Origin: Gemmatimonadota bacterium DH-78
GTDB lineage: Bacteria; Gemmatimonadota; Gemmatimonadetes; Longimicrobiales; Gaopeijiaceae
Length of the DNA stretch: 64,000 bases
Assembly (NCBI GenBank): GCA_038095605.1
Contig: CP144380.1
Coordinates: 4,160,904 to 4,224,903, forward strand
Direction: 5' to 3'
The translations under genes were made by a program, and so were the position numbers. The notes beneath the pieces were generated by a model. That model was not told the origin of the DNA. It made no database searches and saw only the letters and a list, made by a program, of their open reading frames with translations. Of the stretch, positions 44,003-51,500 are shown piece after piece; position 1 is the stretch's first letter; each line of letters opens with the position of its first letter.

Positions 44003-44409
44003 AGGTCGTCCTCGACACCAACGTCCTGGTCTCCGGCATCTTCTTCAGCGGCCTACCGGGTCGGATCCTCGAGGAGTGGGGCGCAGGGCGATTCGAGCTC
44101 GTTCTCACTCCGGCCATCTATGACGAGTACGTGAGGACCTGCGACCGACTCGGAGCTCAACATCAGGGACTCCATTACCGGCCGATCCTCGCGTCCCTCG
44201 CCGGCCACGGATCACTGGTTCCAGACTCCACACACACCGACCCGATCACACCCGACCCCGACGATGACAAGTTCATCCGCTGCGCCCATGAACACGCAGC
44301 GATCGTCGTGTCGGGAGATCAGCACCTGCTTGGAGCGGACGGCTGGAACGGAGTGCAGGTGCTCAAACCAAGGGCCTTCCTCGCCCTTCTCGCCGACGAG
44401 TCATCCTGA
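43999..44409 (+). CDS. PIN domain toxin (VapC-like, PIN_3 type)
   Basis: 136 residues. Acidic metal ligands of a PIN RNase are D6 (VVLDTNVLVSG), E43 (AIYDEYVR), D88-D90 (PDPDDDKFIRCA) and D107 (VVSGDQHLL). An RNase toxin paired with the AbrB-type antitoxin. Transcribed against the array direction. Confidence 0.92.
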   Translation: MKVVLDTNVLVSGIFFSGLPGRILEEWGAGRFELVLTPAIYDEYVRTCDRLGAQHQGLHYRPILASLAGHGSLVPDSTHTDPITPDPDDDKFIRCAHEHAAIVVSGDQHLLGADGWNGVQVLKPRAFLALLADESS

Positions 44410-44480
44410 CGGTTCCCGGGGCCGATCGCCCAACCAACCCTCGCACCGGCTCTTGCCCGCTCGGCCTGTGGCGCGGTTGC

Positions 44481-44643
44481 GCATAACGTTTCGGGGCTTC
44501 CGAACCGGCCCCTGCGGTATTGCTGATTCGATCAGACTACGGTCGTCGCCGGCTTCACCGCCAGACGGACCTGGGCAGAGGAGGGCCGGTTGGGACGGAG
44601 CGCCGCGCACCGCGGCGCGGAGCCGGAAGCCTTGTTGCTACAC
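44481..44643 (-). other. attC site E (163 bp), non-standard core
   Basis: Cores GCATAAC and GCTACAC (the expected GTT replaced by GCT). Arms GGGGCTTCCGAACCGGCCCC and GGCCGGTTGGGACGGAGCG with hairpin GCCGCGCACCGCGGC. The variant core GCTACAC is matched by GTGTAGC in site F. Identical to site I. Confidence 0.85.
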
Positions 44644-44938
44644 GCCGGGTGCTCGCGCGGCGGACACGGTTCGATCGCCCATGTACCGCTCGGAGCCGCG
44701 AACGGATGCCGGGGGAAGCCGGACTCGAGGCGGGCTCTGATGGAGAACTCACCGCCGATGGTAGCCACGCCCAGACCCGAGCGTACCACGAGATCAACAG
44801 CTCTCGAGGGGAGGATGGGATGAGGGGATTTCATCCCTTGGATGCGGGGATGGGCGCGCGACTCCGGAACTGCCCGCCGACCACCACCTGCTTCCCCAGG
44901 CGCCCGAATACCATCTGCGCGGCACCTGGCAGTGTAGC
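44483..44938 (-). repeat. duplicated ORF-less cassette, distal copy
   Basis: 456 bp identical to 46830-47285 except one base near 44900. The block spans the cassette body (44644-44931) plus site E and ends exactly at the GTGTAGC core. The body has no convincing gene; leftward it encodes a 27-codon frame (MVFGRLGKQVVVGG) right at the cassette start and a longer unlikely frame (44834 down) running into the attC. Confidence 0.92.
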
Positions 44939-45091
44939 GTTTCGGGGCTTCCGAAACGGCCCCGACGATACAGCTCGCGATTCCAGAGTAGGGCGCCCCA
45001 CAGCGGGTTCGCCAGAACCGTCTGCCCGGTCGGGGCCGTTTGGGACGGAGCGCCGCTTCAGCGGCGCGGAGCCGGAAGCCTCTTGTTAGAA
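44932..45091 (-). other. attC site F (160 bp)
   Basis: Cores GTGTAGC and GTTAGAA; arms GGGGCTTCCGAAACGG and CCGTTTGGGACGGAGCG. The arm substitution C-to-A (AACGG) is compensated by CCGTTT on the other side, direct evidence for a folded site. Hairpin GCCGCTTCAGCGGC. Confidence 0.87.
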
Positions 45092-45127
45092 GAAGGCGTC
45101 TCCTGACAGGCAGATCACCCTGCGCAC

Positions 45128-45676
45128 CTACACAACGCCGCCCCGCTCTCGAAGTACCTGCGCAACGAAACTGGACTTTCCCCGATGCAGCTCGGACTTG
45201 CGCTTTCGAGTCGCGTAGAGATCACGCTTTAGGGTCTCGTATGCGCGGACGAGTTCGGGCGACTCGCGCAACGCGTCTCGGAACACTAGTGAGTTGATGA
45301 AATGGGCCGACGACTCCTCAGCGAGGGAGAGATGATGCGTTCGGAGGCCACCTCGCTGCCCTCGAAAGTAGTGTCGGTCCGGGATGTCGTCCTCGGGACC
45401 GTGTTCGAAGCCGAGTTCAGCAAGGATGGGGACGCATTCGAGGGAGGCGGCAAGGCTCTGGACCCCGATCAACACATCAAGGATGGGCTTGGCGCTAAGG
45501 CCGGGCACCGAAGTACTTCCAACGTGATGGACAGAGAGAATTCGATCACCCAAGCGACGCGTGAGAGAAACGCGTAGGCGATCGAACAGTTCGGCCCAAC
45601 GGTCATCATGTGGAACGAGCTGAGGCTGGTCCGCGATCATACCCAACGGCTCCGGCCTGCTAAAGGCGTCTATCAT
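45128..45676 (-). CDS. GrpB family protein (cassette gene)
   Basis: 182 residues. GrpB/Dephospho-CoA-kinase-associated features: QLVPHDDRWAELFDRLRVSL, ILSVHHVGSTSVPGLSAKPI (nucleotidyltransferase-like G-S with following D in LDVLIG), HHLSLAEESSAHFINSLVFRDAL and YATRKRKSELHRGKSSFV. Start at 45676 or the ATG at 45640 (better ribosome site GGAG). Sense with the array; the stop lies 37 bases before site F, the layout expected of a cassette gene. Probable nucleotidyltransferase of unknown substrate. Confidence 0.9.
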   Translation of the reverse strand: MIDAFSRPEPLGMIADQPQLVPHDDRWAELFDRLRVSLTRRLGDRILSVHHVGSTSVPGLSAKPILDVLIGVQSLAASLECVPILAELGFEHGPEDDIPDRHYFRGQRGGLRTHHLSLAEESSAHFINSLVFRDALRESPELVRAYETLKRDLYATRKRKSELHRGKSSFVAQVLRERGGVV

Positions 45677-45752
45677 CGTAGCCCGGTGCTGTTGGTATCG
45701 CCCGCGCGTTTCGAGCGCATGGAGGCCGGAGCAACATCGTACGGCAGCTTTC

Positions 45753-45847
45753 TTCTAACGTTCAAAGTTTCCGTCGCGGCTCGCGAAAAGCGAGCCGTGA
45801 TGGCCGGAGTGAGCGCAGCGAACGGAGCCGGAAACTGTTTGTTATCT
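45753..45847 (-). other. attC site G (95 bp), different subtype
   Basis: Cores TTCTAAC and GTTATCT; inner arms GTTTCCG and CGGAAAC; an internal perfect hairpin CGGCTCGC-GAAAA-GCGAGCCG; then GGAGTGAGCGCAGCGAACGG. TTCTTCTAAC pairs with GTTAGAAGAA of site F. It lacks the long loop of the other sites, so the cassette probably came from another integron. Confidence 0.85.
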
Positions 45848-45918
45848 GACGATCCCACCGCCCGTTCGATCATCCTGTCCCGAGGATGCCTGGCGCCTCG
45901 GCGTGCGTGCGGGTCCAG

Positions 45919-46269
45919 TCAGTCGGCCCTAGGAGTCGGTTCGATATCGAACGACGGTCCCGAAAAGGCTGATTCGAAGTCACCCGACGCGACCAAGTCT
46001 GAGACAGTCCGCGCTATAGCGTCCTCAGTGAGGCGATCAATCAGGATCAGATCCGAAGCCCAGAAGTAGAGTCCCGACGCGCACTCGCCGGACCGCCTGA
46101 AATACGTCATCCGCTCCTTGATCGACGCCAGCGTCGCGAATACCGCAGCATGGTGGCGTCCCCCCTCAAACTCCACGACAACATCCACGTTGTCGCAGTC
46201 GGGGTCCATTGGCTCGGAACCTGTGACGATGACGATCTCATACCCGTCGCCTGGGATCCTTGTCATCAT
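45919..46269 (-). CDS. hypothetical cassette protein
   Basis: 116 residues, starting 45 bases from the cassette boundary and ending about 70 bases before site G, sense with the array. Segments: YEIVIVTGSEPMDPDCDNVD, VVVEFEGGRHHAAVFATLAS, GLYFWASDLILIDRLTEDAI. Compact acidic alpha/beta protein without signal or membrane segments. No named family. Confidence 0.78.
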   Translation of the reverse strand: MMTRIPGDGYEIVIVTGSEPMDPDCDNVDVVVEFEGGRHHAAVFATLASIKERMTYFRRSGECASGLYFWASDLILIDRLTEDAIARTVSDLVASGDFESAFSGPSFDIEPTPRAD

Positions 46270-46307
46270 CCCGCGTTCCCTCTGCCTCCGCCGCTCATCG
46301 GATTGTC

Positions 46308-46465
46308 AGATAACGTTTCGGGGCTTCCGAACCGGCCCCGTCCGTACTGCTGATGCGATCAGACTACGGCCGCCGGCAGCTTCACCGCCAGACTGACCTG
46401 ACCCGAGGAAGGCCGGTTGGGACGGAGCGCCCGCTGGGCGCGGAGCCGGAAGCCTGGAGTTATAG
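46308..46465 (-). other. attC site H (158 bp)
   Basis: Cores AGATAAC and GTTATAG; arms GGGGCTTCCGAACCGGCCCC and GGCCGGTTGGGACGGAGC; hairpin GCGCCCGCTGGGCGC. GTTATAGG pairs with CCTATAAC of site I. Confidence 0.88.
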
Positions 46466-46621
46466 GGCGCCGTTGTCCCTTTCGTCCAGATGAACCGAAC
46501 CGCGTCAGGCGCATTCCTTGTGGATACGGCAGCCTTTAGCCCGGCAGGGAGGGTGTTACGGCAGCCTTGCACCGTAGGCCGAGTGGAGGTCTCGGCCAAA
46601 GCACTCTGCATTCTGTCAACA

Positions 46622-46710
46622 TCGAGCGCCGCACGAGGATTCGAACCTCGACGCCAGTTCCGAGATCCACGTGCGTCGCGGGAATCGAACCCGCTTTCTC
46701 GGCCTTCTGG
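46622..46710 (-). ncRNA. two tRNA T-arm-like hairpins in an ORF-less cassette
   Basis: Leftward the cassette contains GCGGG-TTCGATT-CCCGC followed by GACGCAC, and 20 bases later CGAGG-TTCGAAT-CCTCG followed by TGCGGCG. Both have perfect 5-bp T stems, a T loop fitting GTTCRANYC and a 7-base acceptor-like strand. The 5' acceptor partners and standard D/anticodon arms cannot be found, and the second lies too close to the first for a complete tRNA between them. They may be decayed tRNAs or tRNA-like structures. Confidence 0.4.
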
Positions 46711-46827
46711 CGTGCAACCGGGAGCTGCGGCTTTCATTTCCGCGCGATCACCTAGTGGTCCACGGTCATCGCTCCACATCAATAGCATGCACTTCGATCC
46801 TTCCGAACCGCACCGTTCGCGGTGTTC

Positions 46828-46990
46828 CTATAACGTTTCGGGGCTTCCGAACCGGCCCCTGCGGTATTGCTGATTCGATCAGACTACGGTCGTCGCCGGC
46901 TTCACCGCCAGACGGACCTGGGCAGAGGAGGGCCGGTTGGGACGGAGCGCCGCGCACCGCGGCGCGGAGCCGGAAGCCTTGTTGCTACAC
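46828..46990 (-). other. attC site I (163 bp), first site next to attI
   Basis: Cores CTATAAC and GCTACAC; otherwise base-for-base the same as site E. The variant core GCTACAC again matches GTGTAGC at the far side of its cassette (47279-47285). Confidence 0.88.
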
Positions 46991-47285
46991 GCCGGGTGCT
47001 CGCGCGGCGGACACGGTTCGATCGCCCATGTACCGCTCGGAGCCGCGAACGGATGCCGGGGGAAGCCGGACTCGAGGCGGGCTCTGATGGAGAACTCACC
47101 GCCGATGGTAGCCACGCCCAGACCCGAGCGTACCACGAGATCAACAGCTCTCGAGGGGAGGATGGGATGAGGGGATTTCATCCCTTGGATGCGGGGATGG
47201 GCGCGCGACTCCGGAACTGCCCGCCGACCACCACCTGCTTCCCCAAGCGCCCGAATACCATCTGCGCGGCACCTGGCAGTGTAGC
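46830..47285 (-). repeat. duplicated ORF-less cassette, copy in first array position
   Basis: Copy of 44483-44938 with one mismatch in 456 bp. After the GTGTAGC core the sequence changes from attC F (first copy) to unique DNA (TGCCTCTTGCC), which marks the array end. Exactly the block expected from integration of a circular cassette at attI. Confidence 0.92.
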
Positions 47286-47310
47286 TGCCTCTTGCCGTAC
47301 GAACCTTTCG
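47279..47310 (-). other. attI recombination site (inferred)
   Basis: Read leftward the junction is GAGGCAG followed by CTACAC, i.e. G^CTACAC, the point where the first cassette was inserted. DNA to the right is unique and leads to the integrase 3' end 160 bases away. No extra direct repeats typical of class 1 attI are recognisable. Confidence 0.7.
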
Positions 47311-47444
47311 GTAGCTGACCAACCCGCCCCGGGGATTGCCGAACTGGGAGGGTCGCGGTGGGAAGGGCGACGGCGGTAACTCTACGAGCGTAGCAGGATG
47401 CGGGCTCGGGCTTCCTTCGCGCAAGCGGCTCGGCACCGCTCCGC

Positions 47445-48623
47445 CTACTTCCGCTCCCGCGGCTCCGGCGCCATCAGGTTGTCCAGCGGGCTTCGCACCG
47501 ACTCCAGGGTGGAGCGTGCCACGTGCGTGTACGTCTGGGTCGTTCGAGCGCTCGCGTGCCCCAGCAGGTCCTGGATGATCCTCAGGTTGGTGCCGCCCTC
47601 CAGCAGGTGGGTGGCGAAGCTGTGCCGGAGCATGTGCGGGGTGACCGTCCGGGCGATGCCGGCGGCCTCGGCGGCGCGCGCGACCACCTTCTGCACCGAC
47701 CGCGTGGTGAGGTGCCGGCCGGGGGTCGCGCCCGGAAAGAGCCATCGATCGGTGGGGTAGGCGGCCCGATAGACGGCGATCGCCTCCACGGCGCGCCGGG
47801 CGAGCAGGGTGTAGCGATCCTTGCCGCCCTTTCCCCGTCGCACGCGCAGCAGTCCGCGATCGGCGTCGACGTCTTCAGGCCGGAGGCGCACGAGCTCGCC
47901 CACGCGGAGTCCCGAAGAATACAGCAGCAGGAGCAGGGTTCGGTGCTTCAGATTGCGCGGGGCGGCGAGCAGGCGCGCGACCTCGGGCTGGCCGAGCACC
48001 GTGGGCAGGCGTTGCTCCTTCTTCGGGCGCGGGATCGCCACGGCGAGCCGAGGTCTGCCGAGTACGGTCTCGAAGAGAAAGCGCAGCGCGCTCACCACCT
48101 GGCTGTGGTAGCTGCGCGAGACCTGCCGCGAACCGACGAGCTCGAGGATGTAGCGTTCGGCGAGCCGCCCGGGATCGGCCGGGAGGGAGTCGAGCGTCTC
48201 GCCGCTCCACTCGAGAAAGCGCCTCACGTGCCCGAGATACACCTTCCGCGTGCGCGGACTGTAGCCCCGCAGCATGAGGCCGTCGACCACCCGCTGCAGC
48301 GGGTCGCCCTCCGGATCGGGGCCGGCCCGGCGCTCGCGCTCGCCGACCGCTGGGTCGATACGCTGCAGCCGTCCGGCGCCGAACATCGATTCCAGGCGAG
48401 CCAGGGCACTCTTCGGGTCGGGCACGATCCACACCCTCGCCTCCGGGTCCCAGCGCCGGCCGGGGAGGGCGCGAATCAGCGCGAGATCGCGGGCGGTCCA
48501 TCCCGCCCCGAGGGAGATCTCGAGGCGGTCGGAGCGGATCCGGACCGTCACGTCGCAGCGGGGCTCGCGCGCGGGCAGCGGAGTGGGGTCGATGGCCATG
48601 CGGAGGAGGCTGGCCCGGAGCAC
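47445..48623 (-). CDS. intI: integron-type tyrosine recombinase with extra N-terminal domain
   Basis: 392 residues (or from ATG 48599). Residues about 20-90 form an added domain containing LALIRALPGRRWDPEARVWIVP, a WDPexxxW pattern like HARP domains. A SAM-like core-binding domain follows (about 105-190). The catalytic domain has R240 (YSSGLRVGELVRL), Lys in RGKGGKDR, H330/R333 (HMLRHSFATHLL), H356 (DLLGHAS) and Y365 (TTQTYTH). It ends ESVRSPLDNL, the hallmark end of IntI proteins. The integron-specific insertion between the Lys strand and HxxR is absent, leaving a XerC/D-like length. Its 3' end faces attI and it reads the same way as the cassettes. Confidence 0.9.
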   Translation of the reverse strand: MLRASLLRMAIDPTPLPAREPRCDVTVRIRSDRLEISLGAGWTARDLALIRALPGRRWDPEARVWIVPDPKSALARLESMFGAGRLQRIDPAVGERERRAGPDPEGDPLQRVVDGLMLRGYSPRTRKVYLGHVRRFLEWSGETLDSLPADPGRLAERYILELVGSRQVSRSYHSQVVSALRFLFETVLGRPRLAVAIPRPKKEQRLPTVLGQPEVARLLAAPRNLKHRTLLLLLYSSGLRVGELVRLRPEDVDADRGLLRVRRGKGGKDRYTLLARRAVEAIAVYRAAYPTDRWLFPGATPGRHLTTRSVQKVVARAAEAAGIARTVTPHMLRHSFATHLLEGGTNLRIIQDLLGHASARTTQTYTHVARSTLESVRSPLDNLMAPEPRERK

Positions 48624-48654
48624 GGGGCGGTGCCATGGCCCGATGCGCGTACGC

Positions 48655-49023
48655 TCACTCCGCCCGCAGGATCTTCTCCATTTTCCGACCCCGCGCGAGC
48701 TCGTCCACCAGCTTGTCCAGCCAGCGCGTCTGTTTCGTGAGCGGGGTCTCGATGTCTTCGATGCGATAGCCGCAGATCACCCCCGTGATGCGCTCGGCGT
48801 TCGGGTGGAGGCGTGCGTCGGCGAAGAGTTGTTCGAAGGTGGACTCCCTCTCGATATGCCCGGCGATCTCGTCGTCGGTGAACCCGGTGAGCCAGCGGAT
48901 CACCTCGTGCAGCTCGTCTTTGGTGCGGCCTTTCTTCTCCACCTTGGTCACGTAGTGGGGGTAGACGGAGGAGAACTTCATCTCCGCGATCCGTCGGTCG
49001 TGTTCGGGCGTGGTGGTCGCCAT
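48655..49023 (-). CDS. DUF2200 family protein
   Basis: 122 residues from ATG 49023. Near-textbook DUF2200: MKFSSVYPHYVTKVEKKGRT, ELHEVIRWLTGF, ERITGVICGYRIEDIETPL and LDKLVDELARGRKMEKILR. Function unknown. It lies 32 bases upstream of the integrase on the same strand, but there is no reason to think it belongs to the integron. Confidence 0.92.
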   Translation of the reverse strand: MATTTPEHDRRIAEMKFSSVYPHYVTKVEKKGRTKDELHEVIRWLTGFTDDEIAGHIERESTFEQLFADARLHPNAERITGVICGYRIEDIETPLTKQTRWLDKLVDELARGRKMEKILRAE

Positions 49024-49203
49024 GGTCGGTCGTCCAGTGAAGGGGGTGTCTCCGACAGCCTGCGCTCCCGCGCCCGATCGCGCACCCCCTGCGCCCATCG
49101 GGTTTGACCGGGCCCGCCCGGTGTCAGAGCTTAGGGGCCATCGTGTCCGGTGCCGATCTCGGCGGATCGGCGCCGCTCAGGCCTCCCGCTTCGGAGCCCC
49201 GCC

Positions 49204-51390
49204 ATGCGCCACCGCCCGCTCGTTCGACTCGCCGGTCTGCTGTCTCTCGCCCTGCTTCTGCCGGCGGCCGCCTCGGCACAGGGCCGCGCCTTCGAGCCCG
49301 AGGACTGGTACCGGCTGACCACCCTGTCGTCGCCGGCGATGTCGCCGGACGGCACGCAGGTGGCCTTCACCGTCACCACCGTGGTCGAGGCCGACAATCG
49401 CCGGCACTCCGAGGTGTGGCTGGTCGGGGCGGACGGCGAGGGGCTGCGCCGACTCACCTCGCCGGGCACCGACAGTTCCAACCCGCGCTGGTCGCCCGAC
49501 GGGAGTCTCCTCTACTTCTCGTCGCGACGCGACGGGGGGCAGGGCTCGACCTGGGCGCTGCGCATGGACGGCACCGCGGGCGAGGCCTTCCAGCCCGAGG
49601 ATCAGCCGTCGGGGTCGATGCCGGCCGACGAGTCGTTCGTGGTGTTCACCGAGTCGGTGGGTGACGACGGCGATGACGACGGCGCCGAGGAAGAGGAGCG
49701 CGAGGTCGATCCCTTCCGCGCCATGCCCTCCACGGCGCGCCCGCCCTGGGGCGCGATCACCGAGCCCGTCGATCCGGCTCGCTTCGACGGCCGCCACATC
49801 GTCGACAACGGCTACAAGCGCAACGGCGCCGGCTTCATCGCGAACCCGCGCGAGGAGCGCACGATCCGCCCCAGCCAGATCTTCACGGAGTCGATGGGCG
49901 ATCCGGAGTCCCGCACCCAGCTCACCGACACCGACTATTCGCACCGCAGTGTGACGGTGTCGCCCGACGGGCGCTGGATCGCCTTCACCGCCGATCCCGA
50001 GCTGCGGAGCGACGTAGAGATCTCGGCCGAGCGCGATTCTCTCGCGCTTCTGCCCTACCTCGAGTCGCGCGACGAGGCGCCGCGCAACGACGCCGATCTC
50101 TTCGTGATGCCGGTGGGCGGGGGCGAGCCCCGGCGCATCACCTCGCAGAACGGCAGCGAGGGGCGCCTCGTGTGGTCGCCCGACTCGCGTTCGATCGCCT
50201 TCGTGTCGAGCCTCGAGCGCACGAGCTCCAACCGCCTCTGGATCGTGGATGTGGAGGGCGGCGACGAGCCCCGCAACGTGCTCGGCGACTGGCAGTTCGA
50301 GCCGTCGGCCATCGAGTGGACCGACGACGGCTACCTCACCATGAGCGCGTCGATCGGTGGGCGCACGGCGCTCTTCCACGTGGATCCGGCCGGCGGCGAG
50401 CCGACCGAGGTGATCGGCGGGCGTCGGCGCATCAACGGGTTCAGCTTCGACGACGACTACGCGCGGGTGGCCTTCGTGGCCACCTCGGTCGATCGTCCCA
50501 CGGAGCTGTTCATCGCCGACATCGACGGAGCCAACGAGCGCCAGCTCACCGGCTTCAACGACGAGCTCAACGCCGAGATCGCCTGGCCCGAGGCCGAGCG
50601 CTTCACCTACGAGTCGGTGGGCGGACTCGAGATCGAGGCCTGGCTGCAGTATCCGCACGGCTACACGCCGGGCGAGCGCTACCCCCTCGTGCTCTACATC
50701 CACGGGGGACCCCATTCCGCCTACGGCGAGGGCTGGTTCGACGAGTTCCACAACCTCACGGGCGCGGGCATGTTCGTGCTCTACACCAACCCGCGGGGGT
50801 CGAGTGGCTACGGCGCCGACTTCACCTACTCCACCCGCGGGCGCTGGGGCATGGAGGACTACGAGGATCTCATGAAGGCGGTCGACATCGTGATCGAGCG
50901 CGACGACGTGGATCCCGATCGGCTGGGCGTCACCGGTGGTAGCTACGGCGGCTTCATGACCGCCTGGATCACCACGAAGACGAACCGGTTCAAGGCGGCA
51001 CAGACCGACCGCATGATCGTGAACTGGTTCTCCTGGTACGGCACCTCCGACGCGCAGGGGCTCACCGAGTTCGAGTTCTACGGCAAGCCGTGGGAGAACC
51101 CGGATCTGTACACGGAGCTCTCGCCCATCATGTATGTGGATCAGGTGGAGACGCCGACGCTGATCGTGCAGTCCGAGGAAGACCACCGCACCCCCATGAC
51201 CGACGCCGAGCAGTGGTTCATGGCGCTCGAGAAGCAGGGCGTGCCGGTGGAGTTCATGCGCTACCCGCGCTCCACCCACGACCTGTCGCGCACGGGCGAG
51301 CCCTGGCTGCTGGTCGACCGTCTCGGACGGCTGCGCCAGTGGTTCGACTACTGGCTGGCCGAGGGCCGCAACGTCACCGACGGCGCATAG
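49204..51390 (+). CDS. S9 family serine peptidase (acylaminoacyl/dipeptidyl peptidase-like), exported
   Basis: 728 residues with signal peptide (LAGLLSLALLLPAAASAQG). Residues about 30-460 form a WD40/TolB-like propeller (SPDGTQVAFTV, WSPDGSLLYF, SPDGRWIAFTA, WSPDSRSIAFV). The C-terminal alpha/beta hydrolase has HGGPHSAYG, nucleophile S580 (GGSYGGFMT), acid D660 (SEEDHRTP) and base H692 (RSTHDLSR). An acidic insert (DDGDDDGAEEEERE) lies near residue 160. Probably a periplasmic or secreted peptide scavenger. Confidence 0.94.
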   Translation: MRHRPLVRLAGLLSLALLLPAAASAQGRAFEPEDWYRLTTLSSPAMSPDGTQVAFTVTTVVEADNRRHSEVWLVGADGEGLRRLTSPGTDSSNPRWSPDGSLLYFSSRRDGGQGSTWALRMDGTAGEAFQPEDQPSGSMPADESFVVFTESVGDDGDDDGAEEEEREVDPFRAMPSTARPPWGAITEPVDPARFDGRHIVDNGYKRNGAGFIANPREERTIRPSQIFTESMGDPESRTQLTDTDYSHRSVTVSPDGRWIAFTADPELRSDVEISAERDSLALLPYLESRDEAPRNDADLFVMPVGGGEPRRITSQNGSEGRLVWSPDSRSIAFVSSLERTSSNRLWIVDVEGGDEPRNVLGDWQFEPSAIEWTDDGYLTMSASIGGRTALFHVDPAGGEPTEVIGGRRRINGFSFDDDYARVAFVATSVDRPTELFIADIDGANERQLTGFNDELNAEIAWPEAERFTYESVGGLEIEAWLQYPHGYTPGERYPLVLYIHGGPHSAYGEGWFDEFHNLTGAGMFVLYTNPRGSSGYGADFTYSTRGRWGMEDYEDLMKAVDIVIERDDVDPDRLGVTGGSYGGFMTAWITTKTNRFKAAQTDRMIVNWFSWYGTSDAQGLTEFEFYGKPWENPDLYTELSPIMYVDQVETPTLIVQSEEDHRTPMTDAEQWFMALEKQGVPVEFMRYPRSTHDLSRTGEPWLLVDRLGRLRQWFDYWLAEGRNVTDGA

Positions 51391-51500
51391 AGAAGGGGGA
51401 CTCCGCGCGGACCCGGTCTCGCTGAGGCGGGATGCGGGTACCGTGCCGGCCCGGCCGGGCAGGCGGGATGCGGGTACCGCGCCGGCGTGGCCGGGCCCGC

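Larger units (their letters stand above)
40264..48623 (-). mobile_element. integron: leftward cassette array with integrase at right end
   Basis: Nine attC-like sites plus a remnant punctuate nine to ten short cassettes from 40264 to 47285, and an integrase gene occupies 47445-48623. Consecutive sites show the expected pairing: the outer core at one side of each cassette is the reverse complement of the core at its other side (for example GTTAGAGGGC at 40778 with GCCCTCTAAC ending at 41576, GTTATGCGC with GCGCATAAC, GTTATAGG with CCTATAAC). Eight of the sites share a family consensus, as in chromosomal integrons. Orientation and attI are fixed by the 456-bp duplication. Confidence 0.9.

Noticed and set aside
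44532-44834. 100-codon leftward frame in the duplicated cassette
   Set aside because: It runs through the whole attC site and has Pro/Arg-rich composition. Identical copies exist because the DNA is duplicated, so conservation is no support.
46306-46788. 160-codon leftward frame covering the tRNA-like cassette
   Set aside because: Its translation is that of T-arm sequence (GFDSR, GSNPR) followed by attC H. The RNA-like features explain the region better.
40624-47285. Array read in the rightward direction
   Set aside because: Core complementarity alone fits either direction. But the duplicated unit includes the low-coordinate attC, the integrase sits at the high end, and both single-gene cassettes (GrpB, 45919) read leftward.
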